Shown here piece after piece: positions 23,520-31,991 of a stretch of DNA of 64,000 bases (positions are counted from its first letter, which is position 1; every line of letters begins with the position of its first letter). The translations under genes were made by a program, and so were the position numbers. The notes below the pieces were generated by a model, which did no database searches, was not told the DNA's origin, and was given only the letters and a program-made list of their open reading frames with translations. The stretch is from Massilia sp. IC2-477 (GTDB lineage: Bacteria; Pseudomonadota; Gammaproteobacteria; Burkholderiales; Burkholderiaceae_D), in NCBI RefSeq assembly GCF_020707265.1, contig NZ_JAJFEQ010000002.1, forward strand, positions 248,001 to 312,000, given 5' to 3'.

Positions 23520-24455
23520 ATGGCTGCAGGCAGTTTGCTGGCATTACTGGACGATATTGCAACGATCCTCGACGACGTTGCGGCGATGAGCAAGGTGGCG
23601 GCGAAGAAGACCGCCGGCGTGCTCGGCGACGATCTGGCGCTCAATGCCCAGCAGGTGACCGGGGTGAACGCCGACCGCGAGCTGCCGGTGGTGTGGGCGG
23701 TGGCCAAGGGCTCGTTCAAGAACAAGGCGATCCTGGTGCCGGCGGCGTTGGCGATCTCGGCCTTCGTACCCTGGCTGATCACCCCGCTGCTGGTGATCGG
23801 CGGCGCCTTCCTGTGCTACGAGGGTTTCGAGAAGCTCGCCCACAAATTCCTGCACAGCAAGGAAGAAGACGCGCAGCACCACGCCGAGCTGACGGCCGCA
23901 CTGGCCAACCCGGCGGTCGACATGTGTGCGATGGAGAAGGAAAAGATCAAGGGCGCCGTGCGCACCGACTTCATCCTGTCCGCGGAAATCATCGTCATCG
24001 CCCTCGGCACTGTCGAGAACGCGCCGTTCAGCCAGCAGGTGCTGGTGCTGGTGTCGATCGCGCTCCTGATGACAATCGGCGTGTATGGCCTGGTGGCCGC
24101 CATCGTCAAGATGGACGACGCCGGCCTGGCGCTGAGCCAGAAGGCCAGCGGCCTGGCGCGCGGCACCGGCAAGCTGCTGCTGGCCACCGCGCCGAAGCTG
24201 ATGAAATTCCTGTCGGTGGTCGGCACCGCCGCCATGTTCATGGTCGGCGGCGGCATCATCGCCCACGCCTGGGAGCCGCTGCATCACTTTTCGGAAGGAG
24301 CGGCGCACACGATGGCCGGCGTGCCGGGTGTCGGCGGCGTGCTGGCGGCGATCACCCCGACCGTGGTCGATGCCTTGGCCGGCGTGCTCGTCGGCGCCAT
24401 CGTGCTGGCGGTGGTCACTGTCGTGCAGCGCCTGCGCGGTAAAAAAGCTCACTGA
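23520..24455 (+). CDS. DUF808 (YedI-like) inner-membrane protein
   Basis: 311 residues. The N-terminus ([21 protein letters not shown]) and the motifs [21 protein letters not shown] and FEKLAHKF define DUF808. At least four hydrophobic segments follow ([25 protein letters not shown] split by a short loop, [59 protein letters not shown]). The function of the family is not known. The 199-base gap before it holds no gene. Confidence 0.92.
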   Translation: MAAGSLLALLDDIATILDDVAAMSKVAAKKTAGVLGDDLALNAQQVTGVNADRELPVVWAVAKGSFKNKAILVPAALAISAFVPWLITPLLVIGGAFLCYEGFEKLAHKFLHSKEEDAQHHAELTAALANPAVDMCAMEKEKIKGAVRTDFILSAEIIVIALGTVENAPFSQQVLVLVSIALLMTIGVYGLVAAIVKMDDAGLALSQKASGLARGTGKLLLATAPKLMKFLSVVGTAAMFMVGGGIIAHAWEPLHHFSEGAAHTMAGVPGVGGVLAAITPTVVDALAGVLVGAIVLAVVTVVQRLRGKKAH

Positions 24456-24458
24456 TCG

Positions 24459-24565
24459 GTAGGGTGGGCAGGTTTCCTGCCCACGCGGTCAACAGACGGC
24501 ACGATCATCGAGCGCGGGTTTCAAGCACCAAGCATCACCGCGTGGGCGGAAATCCGCCACCCTAC
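24459..24565. repeat. Palindromic intergenic element, TAGGGTGG...CCACCCTAC
   Basis: Outer arms GTAGGGTGG and CCACCCTAC form an inverted repeat. Inside, GGGCAGGTTTCCTGCCC is one small hairpin and GGGCGGAAATCCGCC a second. It fills the gap between the convergent DUF808 and membrane-protein genes; the right arm supplies the TAG stop (24564-24562) of the latter. A related element is at 45705-45804. Confidence 0.75.
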
Positions 24566-25068
24566 GCCGCGGCCGCGTGCCTCAAGCGCACGGCGGCCAG
24601 GCCATCGCGCACCGCCCATCCCAGCGCTCCCAGCGCCATCGCACTCAAGAGCCAGCTCGCCCAGCCATGATCGACCGGCGCCAACCCGGTCGGCAGCGCA
24701 TGCCAGGCCAGCAGCGCCTGGCCGGTCAGCGTGTACAGGATGCCCAGGTTCATGAACAGGAACAGGTGCAGGAAGCGCTCGCTGGCGGGGAGCTGCCGCA
24801 CATCGCCCTCGACCACCACGTCACGCACCGACACCAGCAGTTCTGCCCCGAACAGCGCCACGATCCACCACACGGCCGCCCCATGCCACTCGAACCAGGC
24901 GAGCGAGGCGAACAGCGCGGCGAACAGGAATTCGCGCGCACTGTGCAGGCGCTCCTCGGAAACGCATTCAGGCCGCGCCGGCAGTTTCGACAGCCATTCG
25001 TGGTTGATGAGCACGTCCAGGAAGCCGATCACGCCATGCAAAATTAACGCATAGACATAGGGCGGCAC
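24562..25068 (-). CDS. Hypothetical four-helix membrane protein
   Basis: 168 residues, GTG start. About four hydrophobic segments are visible (YALILHGVIGFLDVLIN, FLFAALFASLAWFEWHGAAV, FLHLFLFMNLGILYTLTGQALLAW, LLSAMALGALGWAVRDGLAAV). The motif INHEWLSKLP, with the acidic/His-rich first loop, is conserved-looking, but I do not recognise a named family. Its stop codon comes from the palindromic repeat. It lies 21 bases downstream of the next minus-strand gene, so the two may be co-transcribed. Confidence 0.75.
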   Translation of the reverse strand: MPPYVYALILHGVIGFLDVLINHEWLSKLPARPECVSEERLHSAREFLFAALFASLAWFEWHGAAVWWIVALFGAELLVSVRDVVVEGDVRQLPASERFLHLFLFMNLGILYTLTGQALLAWHALPTGLAPVDHGWASWLLSAMALGALGWAVRDGLAAVRLRHAAAA

Positions 25069-25089
25069 GTTTTTTCTGCCTGCTCTAGA

Positions 25090-25557
25090 CTAGCTGCGAC
25101 GGATTAGCGCGGCGCCCGCTGCCAGCCCGAGCGCAAAGCCGGCGTACACGATTGCCAGCGAGGGCTTGGACAGGTGCTTCTCGTAGCCCGGGTGCAGGCG
25201 CTTGGGCGTCAGCTTGTAGTCGGCGAAGCAGGCAAAGGCCGAGGTGGCCGCGGCCGCCGTCAGGTAGCCGACCGGGGTCTTGCGATCGAGATACTTGCCG
25301 GCGAAGCGCTCGAACAGGATCGACCAGAAGGTTGCGCTGGCGTGGTGGATCAGGTAGCCCGGAACGGTGTAGCGCATGGACGGACCGCTGTGGCGCGCCG
25401 CCTTGTCGCCGTAGATCCAGTGGCTGACCGCATTGGTGGGCGCGTAGGCGCTGCCGACTTCCTTCTTGCCGAGCGCCGCCAGCGCCACCGTCGACAGGAT
25501 GCTGGATGCGGCGCCAGAGACGAGGCCGCGCTGTAGTGCCGTGTTCCAGGTTTGCAT
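25090..25557 (-). CDS. Hypothetical small membrane protein
   Basis: 155 residues. It starts with LQRGLVSGAASSILSTVALAALG, contains APTNAVSHWIYGDKA and PGYLIHHASATFWSILFERF, and ends with a hydrophobic segment (LAIVYAGFALGLAAGAALI) and two Arg. This resembles small uncharacterised membrane proteins seen beside oxidoreductases in Burkholderiales, but I cannot name the family. AAAGGACT precedes the ATG. It is divergent from the SDR-DoxX gene, with 45 bases between starts. Confidence 0.72.
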   Translation of the reverse strand: MQTWNTALQRGLVSGAASSILSTVALAALGKKEVGSAYAPTNAVSHWIYGDKAARHSGPSMRYTVPGYLIHHASATFWSILFERFAGKYLDRKTPVGYLTAAAATSAFACFADYKLTPKRLHPGYEKHLSKPSLAIVYAGFALGLAAGAALIRRS

Positions 25558-25602
25558 GACGAGTCCTTTTGATTAACTGTAGATGCATGGAAGGAAGCAT
25601 GG

Positions 25603-26898
25603 ATGCGGATCTTGCTGACGGGAGCCAGCGGTTTCATCGGACAACACCTGCTGCAGGCACTGCTGGCCGAAGGCCACCATGTCGTGTGCGCGGTGCGCCG
25701 GCCCAGAACCAGCCCGGAACCGCGCCTCACCTACATCCATGCGGACTTCGCCAACGATACCGATAAATCGGTCTGGCTGGCGCGCATGAACGAGATCGGC
25801 GGAGTCGATGTCGTCATCAACACGGTGGGCATCTTCCGCGAATCCGGCAGCCAGACCTTCGCGCGCCTGCACGTCGAGACGCCGCGCGCGCTGTTCGCCG
25901 CCTGCGCCGAATCGCACGAGGTGCAGATGGTGATCCAGCTGTCGGCGCTGGGCGCGGACCGCGAGGCCGATACCGCCTACCACCTGTCCAAGCGCGCGGC
26001 CGACGACTACCTGGCTTCGCTCCCGCTGCGCGCCTACATCGTGCAGCCTTCGCTGGTCTATGGCAGCGAGGGCGCAAGCAGCACGGTGTTCCGCACCCTG
26101 GCCAGCATGCCGCTGACCGTACGCTTCGGCAACGCGCCGCAGCTGGTGCAGCCGATCCACATCGATGACCTGGTCGCTGCGATGGTGGGCCTGTTGAAGC
26201 ACCGCCTGGCGCTCACGCCCGGCAGCACCGCGCTGCGCGTGCCCCTGGTCGGGCCGCAGGCGATGCCGTTTACCGATTACCTGCAGGCACTGCGCACGGC
26301 CATGGGCATGGGGCGCCAGCCGGTACTGCAGCTTCCCGGCGCGCTGGCGCGCCTGATGGCCAAGTTCGGACGGGTGCTGCCGGGCGGCCTGCTGGACGAA
26401 GACGCGCTGCGCATGCTCGACCGCGGCAACGCCGGCGACCCGTCCATGACGACCCGGCTGCTCGGCCACGCGCCGCGACCGGTCCAGGACTTCATCCGCG
26501 CGCCCGGCGCCGAGCGCAGTCGCGCGAAACTCGGCTGGCTCCTGCCCATCCTGCGCCTGTCCATCGTGGCGGTGTGGATCATCACCGCGATCGTGTCATA
26601 CGGCCTGTATCCCGTCGAGGCCAGCTACGAGCTCTTGGGGCGCACCGGCATTCCCGCCGGGCTGCAGCCCCTGATGCTGTATGGCGCCGCCACCTTCGAC
26701 CTGGCGCTTGGCCTGGGGATCCTGTTCCTGAAGAAGCGGCGCTGGCTGTGGCTGGCGCAGCTCGGGCTGATCGGCTTCTACACTGTCGTCATCGCGATCA
26801 AGCTGCCGGAATTCCTGCTGCATCCCTATGGGCCGCTCACCAAGAACCTGCCCATGCTGGCAGCCATCTGGCTGCTCTACGAACTGGAGAAAGAATAG
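25603..26898 (+). CDS. SDR-type epimerase/oxidoreductase fused to a DoxX-like membrane domain
   Basis: 431 residues. The N-terminal half is an extended-type short-chain dehydrogenase: NAD(P)-binding GASGFIGQHLLQAL at 7-20, an atypical active-site area (YHLSKRAADDYLA, with Tyr and Lys) and QPIHIDDLV. From about residue 310, four hydrophobic segments make a DoxX-like membrane domain (LSIVAVWIITAIVSYGLYPVE; LMLYGAATFDLALGLGILFL). Such fusions are usually annotated as SDR family protein with DoxX-like domain; a role in quinone or lipid modification is possible but unproven. AAGGAAG precedes the ATG. It abuts the DUF2269 gene. Confidence 0.85.
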   Translation: MRILLTGASGFIGQHLLQALLAEGHHVVCAVRRPRTSPEPRLTYIHADFANDTDKSVWLARMNEIGGVDVVINTVGIFRESGSQTFARLHVETPRALFAACAESHEVQMVIQLSALGADREADTAYHLSKRAADDYLASLPLRAYIVQPSLVYGSEGASSTVFRTLASMPLTVRFGNAPQLVQPIHIDDLVAAMVGLLKHRLALTPGSTALRVPLVGPQAMPFTDYLQALRTAMGMGRQPVLQLPGALARLMAKFGRVLPGGLLDEDALRMLDRGNAGDPSMTTRLLGHAPRPVQDFIRAPGAERSRAKLGWLLPILRLSIVAVWIITAIVSYGLYPVEASYELLGRTGIPAGLQPLMLYGAATFDLALGLGILFLKKRRWLWLAQLGLIGFYTVVIAIKLPEFLLHPYGPLTKNLPMLAAIWLLYELEKE

Positions 26899-27363
26899 AT
26901 GGAATACGTCGTCATCAAGTGGCTCCACATCCTGTCCTCGACCTTCCTGTTCGGCACCGGCATCGGGTCGGCCTGGTACATGCTGTTCGCGAACGTCAGC
27001 CGCGACGTGCGGGCGATCGCCGTGGTGGCGAAGTACGTGGTGGTGGCCGACTGGCTGTTCACGGCCACCACCGCCATCCTGCAGCCGGCCACCGGCTTCT
27101 ACATGATCCACCTGGCGGGCTACCCGCTGCACAGCAAGTGGATCATGTGGTCGATCGCGCTGTACGTGCTGGCCGGCGCCTGCTGGCTGCCGGTAGTGTG
27201 GCTGCAGATCCGCATGCGCGACATCGCCCAGGAGGCGGCGCGCACCAATACCGAATTGACGCCGCAGTACTGGCGCTACTTCCGCATCTGGGTCACGCTC
27301 GGCGTGCCGGCCTTTATCGCCTTCGTGGTGATCTTCTGGCTGATGGTGGCCAAGCCGATGTGA
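26899..27363 (+). CDS. DUF2269 membrane protein
   Basis: 154 residues, four membrane helices. The start MEYVVIKWLHILSSTFLFGTGIG has the conserved Lys-Trp-x-His-Ile of DUF2269, and QPATGFYMIHLAGYP follows. The His residues inside helices are reminiscent of haem or metal-binding membrane proteins. The gene begins on the base after the SDR-DoxX stop, so they form a two-gene operon; both may act in a membrane redox or envelope-lipid step. Confidence 0.88.
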   Translation: MEYVVIKWLHILSSTFLFGTGIGSAWYMLFANVSRDVRAIAVVAKYVVVADWLFTATTAILQPATGFYMIHLAGYPLHSKWIMWSIALYVLAGACWLPVVWLQIRMRDIAQEAARTNTELTPQYWRYFRIWVTLGVPAFIAFVVIFWLMVAKPM

Positions 27364-27395
27364 CCCGGATCCACTCATTGACTCAAGGAGCACCC

Positions 27396-28421
27396 ATGAA
27401 GGCTTACCAGATTCTCCCCGGCGCGAACATCGACGGACTGCAATGCATCGACTACCCCGACCGCAAGCTGGGACACGGCGAAGTGCGCATCCGCGTGCAC
27501 GCCGTGTCGCTGAACTACCGCGACCTGATGGTCGCCAGCGGCAACTACCTCGTCACGGTGGACGACCCCATCATCCCGTGCTCGGACGGCGCCGGCGAGG
27601 TGCTGGAGCTCGGCCCGGGCGTCACCCGCGTGCAGGTCGGCGACCGCGTGGCCGGCTCCTTCTTCCCGTTCTGGCAGGACGGCATGACCTCGCCCGAAAA
27701 GATCCGCCACGCGCTGGGCGGCGACATCGACGGCATGCTGGCCGAAGAGGTGGTGCTGCACGAGGATGCGCTGGCGAAGATCCCGGCTTCCCTGAGCTTC
27801 GTCGAGGCCTCGACCATGCCCTGCGCCGGCGTCACCGCCTGGAATGCGATCTTCGTGTCCAGCAATGGAGTCAAGCCGGGCGACACCGTGCTGCTGCTCG
27901 GGACCGGCGGCGTGTCGGTGTTGGGCATGCAGCTGGCCAAGGCCGCCGGCCTGCGCACCATCATCACCTCATCGAGCGACGAGAAGCTGCAGCGCGCGCG
28001 CGAGCTGGGCGCCCACCACACCATCAATTACGGAGCGATCCCCGAGTGGCACGAAGAAGTGCTGGCCATGACCCAGGGCAGGGGCGCGAACGTGGTGCTG
28101 GAAGTGGGCGGCAAAGGGACCGTCAACCGCTCGGTGTCGGCGGCGGCAATGGGCGGCACGGTGGCGATCATCGGCGGCGTCAGCGGCTTCGGCGGCGAAG
28201 TGAACCCGGCGGCGCTGCTGGCCACCGCCAAGCGCATGGTCGGCATTTTCGTCGGTAGCCGCGGCATGCTGGAAGACGTGATGCGCTTCGCCGACACCAC
28301 CGGCCTGAAGCCCGTGATCGACCGCGTGTTCCCGTTCGCCCAGGCCCAGGACGCCTACCGCTACATGGAATCGGGCTCGCACTTCGGCAAGGTCGTGATC
28401 GACGTCACCGCCCAGGCTTGA
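27396..28421 (+). CDS. MDR-family NAD(P)-dependent alcohol dehydrogenase/quinone reductase
   Basis: 341 residues. The GroES-like N-terminal domain (VHAVSLNYRDLMVASGNY) is followed by a Rossmann domain with LLLGTGGVSVLGMQLAKAAGL. LNYRD and the lack of the catalytic zinc ligands place it with quinone oxidoreductase-like MDR proteins, despite a common alcohol-dehydrogenase label. AAGGAG (27384-27389) sets the ATG at 27396. It lies 32 bases after the DUF2269 gene, so it may belong to that operon. Its TGA abuts the stop of the convergent gene. Confidence 0.88.
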   Translation: MKAYQILPGANIDGLQCIDYPDRKLGHGEVRIRVHAVSLNYRDLMVASGNYLVTVDDPIIPCSDGAGEVLELGPGVTRVQVGDRVAGSFFPFWQDGMTSPEKIRHALGGDIDGMLAEEVVLHEDALAKIPASLSFVEASTMPCAGVTAWNAIFVSSNGVKPGDTVLLLGTGGVSVLGMQLAKAAGLRTIITSSSDEKLQRARELGAHHTINYGAIPEWHEEVLAMTQGRGANVVLEVGGKGTVNRSVSAAAMGGTVAIIGGVSGFGGEVNPAALLATAKRMVGIFVGSRGMLEDVMRFADTTGLKPVIDRVFPFAQAQDAYRYMESGSHFGKVVIDVTAQA

Positions 28422-29192
28422 TCAGCGCTTCTGCGGCACCAGTTCGATCTCGTACAGCTTGGGCCACAGCTTGCCGGTGACGAAGAGGCGCTTGCCCTTG
28501 CTGTCCCAGGCGATGCCGTTCAGGACCGCGTCCTGGTCGAGGGTGCCGCGCTGCGCAGGGGGCAGCAGGCCCTCGAGGTTGATCACGCCTTTCACGCTGC
28601 CGTCCTGCGGGTCGATGCGGACGATCAGGTCGGTGCCCCAGATGTTGGAGAACAGCTCGCCACCCACCATCTCGAGCTCGTTCAGCTGGGCGATCGGTTT
28701 GCCCTGGTGCGTCACCTGGATGCGGCGCACTTCCTTCAGGGTCTTGGGTTCGAGGATGCGGATGAAGGAACTGCCGTCGCTCATATAGACCTGCTTCGCA
28801 TCGCTGGCCAGGCCCCAGCCCTCGCCGACGTACTTGAAGCTGCGTTTCAGCTTGAAGGTCTTGATGTCGTAGACGTAGCCCACCTGCGAGGTCCAGGTGA
28901 GGGCGACGATCTCGTTGCCCACCGGGGTCGAACCTTCGCCGAAGACGTCCGCCGGCAGGTCCATCTGCTGCAGCACCTTGCCGCTGGCCAGCTCCACCCG
29001 GCGCAGCCAGGAACTGCCGTTGCGGCCCGTGGTTTCGTACAGGTGGCCGTCGCGGAAGGACAGGCCCTGGGTGAAGGCCTTCGGGTCGTGCGGGTAGGTG
29101 TTCTTCACGACGAAGCCGTAGATCGGGACTGCCGCCTGGGCGGTACTGGCGATGACGGCGGTGGCGGCGAAGGTGGCGAGTGGTTTCAGCAT
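28422..29192 (-). CDS. Exported glutaminyl-peptide cyclotransferase-like beta-propeller
   Basis: 256 residues with a signal peptide (residues 1-20). Family motifs are KNTYPHDPKAFTQGLSFRDG, LYETTGRNGSSWLRRVEL, YVGEGWGLASD and VLNGIAWDSKGKRLFVTGKLWPKLYEI. They define the plant-type glutamine cyclotransferase family (five-bladed propeller), which makes N-terminal pyroglutamate in periplasmic peptides. It ends exactly where the convergent MDR gene ends. Confidence 0.92.
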   Translation of the reverse strand: MLKPLATFAATAVIASTAQAAVPIYGFVVKNTYPHDPKAFTQGLSFRDGHLYETTGRNGSSWLRRVELASGKVLQQMDLPADVFGEGSTPVGNEIVALTWTSQVGYVYDIKTFKLKRSFKYVGEGWGLASDAKQVYMSDGSSFIRILEPKTLKEVRRIQVTHQGKPIAQLNELEMVGGELFSNIWGTDLIVRIDPQDGSVKGVINLEGLLPPAQRGTLDQDAVLNGIAWDSKGKRLFVTGKLWPKLYEIELVPQKR

Positions 29193-29231
29193 GCAGAAAC
29201 TGTAGCACGATCACCGCGTGGGCGGGAAACC

Positions 29232-29258
29232 GTAATCTGGTCCACTGGACCAGATTAC
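29232..29258. repeat. Perfect 13-base-arm palindrome
   Basis: GTAATCTGGTCCA (29232-29244) and TGGACCAGATTAC (29246-29258) pair perfectly around one C. It lies between the glutamine-cyclotransferase start and the yedK stop, about 40 bases upstream of the first. With so short a loop it is more likely a protein-binding site or a repeat remnant than a simple terminator; a few bases upstream is CACCGCGTGGGCGG, as in the CCACCCTAC elements. Confidence 0.6.
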
Positions 29259-29263
29259 CCCTA

Positions 29264-29947
29264 CTAGAACAGCGACAAATTCGGCGACGGTTCGGGCGCC
29301 TTCTTCACCGTCTGCGGCGCCGCCCAGGTCTTCATCCGGTCCGCCGGATAGTGGCGCAGGAAGCTGCGCGCCGTCTCCACGTCGCGGCAGGCCAGCCAGT
29401 CCTCGAGTTCATCCGGCCCAATCACCACCAGCGAGCGCTTCTCGTCGTCCGGCTTGTGCATGCGCGACATCAGCGGATGCGTGTCCGCGTTGATCGTGAT
29501 CTGGGTGAACGAGGACTCGACCCGGCCATCGGCCTCGGTCCATTCGCGCCACAGGCCGGCGACGAAAAAGGGGCTGTCGTCGTGCATGCCGATCGCGTGC
29601 CGCAGCGCGCGGCCGCTTTCGTAGCAGGGCTCGTAGAACCAGGTCATCGGCACCGCACACAGCTGCAGGCGGCGCCAGGCCGGTGCGAACGAGCGCCGCT
29701 CGCCCAGCGATTCGGCGCGCGCGTTCATGGTGTCGAAGGGCTTCACGCCGGGCGGGATGTGCCGGCGCGGCACCATGCCGTAGCTGGCCAGGCAGACCGA
29801 GGGGCTGCCGTCGCGGCCGCGGCGGACGATGGGCGCGCTGTAGTCCTTCCAGACCTCATCGGGCCAGCGCCAGTCGGCCGGCAGCTCGCTGAAGGCGCCA
29901 AGGGTGCCGAACTGCTCGCGGGTGGGGGAATGGTAGTTGACGCACAT
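29264..29947 (-). CDS. SOS-response-associated peptidase YedK/HMCES
   Basis: 227 residues; covalently shields abasic sites in single-stranded DNA. The start at 29947 gives MCVNYHSP, leaving the catalytic Cys2 exposed after Met removal; the ATG at 29968 would bury it. Other active-site residues are present: the Asn of MNARAES, the Glu of MTWFYEPC and the His in HPLMSRMH. No LexA box is evident in the 24 bases before it, and it lies just after the next minus-strand gene. Confidence 0.95.
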   Translation of the reverse strand: MCVNYHSPTREQFGTLGAFSELPADWRWPDEVWKDYSAPIVRRGRDGSPSVCLASYGMVPRRHIPPGVKPFDTMNARAESLGERRSFAPAWRRLQLCAVPMTWFYEPCYESGRALRHAIGMHDDSPFFVAGLWREWTEADGRVESSFTQITINADTHPLMSRMHKPDDEKRSLVVIGPDELEDWLACRDVETARSFLRHYPADRMKTWAAPQTVKKAPEPSPNLSLF

Positions 29948-29971
29948 GGTCCGACAAGGATAGTGCAAGCG

Positions 29972-30457
29972 CTAGAAGTATGCCAGCAGGCGCCCGCAGG
30001 CGATCACGGCGATCCACAGGCCGAGCGACAGCAGGGCGTGCAGCATGGCCCTGGCGGGCGCACGCGGCGGCCAGCCGTCGGCCTGGCGGTAGGGCCCCGC
30101 ATGGAAGGCCAGCGCGTTCAGGCCGGCCACGGCGACCAGGCCCAGCTTGAGCAGGAACACCCGGTTGGCCAGCAGCGCCAGCGGATCGGCCACGAACAGC
30201 AGCAGCCCGGTAGGAACGACCAGCAGCATGCTGCCGACCGACCAGGGCAGCAGGTGGCGCGCCAGCGCCTTGACCGGGAGCTGGCGGCCGAAGCCGAGCA
30301 CGCGCAGGTCGAACATGGCGACGGCCCCCACCAGCACGGCAAAACCGACGATGTGCAGCGTCTCGACGGCCGGGTACAGCCAGGCATGCTCGCGCATGGC
30401 CTGGGCCAGGGGCAGGGACGCGGCCAGCTTCGCCGCGTCGCCAAGCACTGGCGTCAA
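29972..30457 (-). CDS. Hypothetical membrane protein
   Basis: 161 residues with four or five hydrophobic segments (LYPAVETLHIVGFAVLVGAVAMF, SVGSMLLVVPTGLLLFVA, ANRVFLLKLGLVAVAGLNALAF, LHALLSLGLWIAVIACGRLLAYF). The VETLHIVG motif with an in-helix His resembles small haem-type membrane families, but no name is certain. A TTG start at 30457 overlaps the preceding TGA in TTGA, implying coupling to the DUF6152 gene. An ATG start 21 codons in (MREHAWLY) is possible. Confidence 0.72.
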   Translation of the reverse strand: MTPVLGDAAKLAASLPLAQAMREHAWLYPAVETLHIVGFAVLVGAVAMFDLRVLGFGRQLPVKALARHLLPWSVGSMLLVVPTGLLLFVADPLALLANRVFLLKLGLVAVAGLNALAFHAGPYRQADGWPPRAPARAMLHALLSLGLWIAVIACGRLLAYF

Positions 30458-30792
30458 CGCAGCTCCGTGGTCTTGTCCTTGATGGTGATGCGTTCGGCGC
30501 GCAGCTCGGTCGCGTTGCTGCGGTGTGGATAACCAACAACCGTCGCCTGGCCGCCCACCGCCAGGTTTTCCTTCGGCAGGCCGCGGTTTTCCATGCGGCT
30601 CGGCGGCGCCAGCACCACCATCCAGGTCTTGTCCGCCGTCTTCAGGCGCACGAAGCCGTGCGGCTGCAGGTAGCCGGACTCCTCGATGGTGCCGGACAGG
30701 GTGAGCGGCTTGTCGGCGTTGTATTCGCTCCAGCCGTGGTGGGCGGAAGCCGTCGTGGCCACCAGGGCGGCCAGCATAAACCAGCGTTTCAT
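30454..30792 (-). CDS. DUF6152-like exported small protein
   Basis: 112 residues with a signal peptide ending at SAHHGW. HHGWSEYNADKPLTLSGTI is characteristic of DUF6152 proteins, small beta-barrel-like periplasmic proteins of unknown role. AGGAGG lies six bases before the ATG at 30792, which decides the start over an upstream ATG at 30819. Coupled to the membrane protein gene downstream; the pair recurs with copper or redox genes in other genomes (recollection), and the His pair near the mature N-terminus could bind metal. Confidence 0.8.
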   Translation of the reverse strand: MKRWFMLAALVATTASAHHGWSEYNADKPLTLSGTIEESGYLQPHGFVRLKTADKTWMVVLAPPSRMENRGLPKENLAVGGQATVVGYPHRSNATELRAERITIKDKTTELR

Positions 30793-30838
30793 GGACACCT
30801 CCTGTTGAGGAAAAGGCAAATCATTCTACCCCTGTTTT

Positions 30839-31405
30839 TCAGGCGCGCAGCCGCCCGACGACTTCCAGGCGGTTCGACCCAGGCCGCGCCACCACGATCT
30901 CGCCCTGCGCCACCAGCTCGCCCACCAGGGCGCGGATGTTGACGTCGTGGGTCACCAGCACCAGGTTGGTCTTGCCGGCTTCGCTGCCGAAGGCATTCAC
31001 GCGGCCCAGTACTTCGCGTAGCTTGGCGCGTTTGGCGGCCTCGCCATCGTTGAACATGGAATCGAGCATCGGTGCTTCTTCCACCCGGCCGAAGGCCAGG
31101 CGGGCCGTGTCCAGGCAGCGGCACCAGCGGCTCGACAGCACCGCTCCCAGCGGAATGCCGCGGTCGCGGAAGGCGGCGCCGATCGCGTGTGCGTCGCGCC
31201 GGCCCTGTTCCGACAGGTTGCGCTGGGTGCTGCAGACGCCGAGGCGAAAACCGGGCGGATCGCCGATGCCGGGAATGGTGGCGGCATGGCGGATCAGGAG
31301 CACGTAGCCTCCCGACTGCAGGCGCTGCCACAGGTCGGCATCGAAAGCGAGCAGCGGCGCGCTCGCCAATGCTGCGGTCACTGCCAGAAAGCGTCGTCGA
31401 AGCAT
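30839..31405 (-). CDS. Histidine phosphatase-superfamily exported protein
   Basis: 188 residues with a signal-like N-terminus (MLRRRFLAVTAALASAPLLA). The phosphohistidine motif is LIRHA in YVLLIRHAATIPG, and the second His is in LVLVTHDVNIRALVG. It is a small phosphoglycerate-mutase-like phosphatase, substrate unknown. AAGGAG sets the ATG at 31405; the start at 31468 would hide the signal peptide. Confidence 0.88.
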   Translation of the reverse strand: MLRRRFLAVTAALASAPLLAFDADLWQRLQSGGYVLLIRHAATIPGIGDPPGFRLGVCSTQRNLSEQGRRDAHAIGAAFRDRGIPLGAVLSSRWCRCLDTARLAFGRVEEAPMLDSMFNDGEAAKRAKLREVLGRVNAFGSEAGKTNLVLVTHDVNIRALVGELVAQGEIVVARPGSNRLEVVGRLRA

Positions 31406-31490
31406 GCTCGCGTCTCCTTGGATCGGGCTGCAGGGATTATCCCGCCAGCGAGGCATGGACGAGCGCACGGATGAACGCTAAGCTTGCAGC

Positions 31491-31991
31491 ATGACTACCC
31501 AGCGCCAGGCCCTCGTTGCCGACATTCCAGCCTTGTGGGAGCTGCGTACCCGCGCCATCCGGGTCAGCTGCGCTTCCCACTATTCCCAGGACATCATCGA
31601 CACCTGGTGCGCCGCCGCGCCGCCCGAGAAGATGGCAGCGCTACTGGCGGCGGGTGGCGGGCTGCTGATGGAAGAAGGGGGGCAGCCGCTCGGCTTTGCC
31701 ATCCTGAACCTGGAAACGGGCGAACTCGACGCGGCTTTCGTCGAGCCGGCGCAGCAGGGGCGCGGCATCGCACGCCAACTCCTGGCGGCGCTGGACGCGA
31801 TGGCGATCGAACGCGGTTTCGACCGGCTGTTCCTGTCCGCCTCGCTCAACGCGGCGCCCTTCTACGAGCGCGCCGGCTACGTGGAACTGCGGCGCGAGAT
31901 CTACCCGCACCGCAGCGGTATCCAGCTGGAGTCGGTGTTGATGGAAAAGACATTCCCATGTGTGCGACAGGAGGAAAGATGCAGCACATGA
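31491..31991 (+). CDS. GNAT-family N-acetyltransferase
   Basis: 166 residues, single GNAT domain. The acetyl-CoA loop is EPAQQGRGIARQLLAALD, and the C-terminal NAAPFYERAGYVELRRE is typical of the family. The acceptor cannot be predicted. Its last 13 bases overlap the next gene, whose ribosome site lies inside it. Confidence 0.9.
   Translation: MTTQRQALVADIPALWELRTRAIRVSCASHYSQDIIDTWCAAAPPEKMAALLAAGGGLLMEEGGQPLGFAILNLETGELDAAFVEPAQQGRGIARQLLAALDAMAIERGFDRLFLSASLNAAPFYERAGYVELRREIYPHRSGIQLESVLMEKTFPCVRQEERCST

Noticed and set aside
29948-29971. LexA box controlling yedK
   Set aside because: No CTGT-N8-ACAG pattern in the upstream gap.
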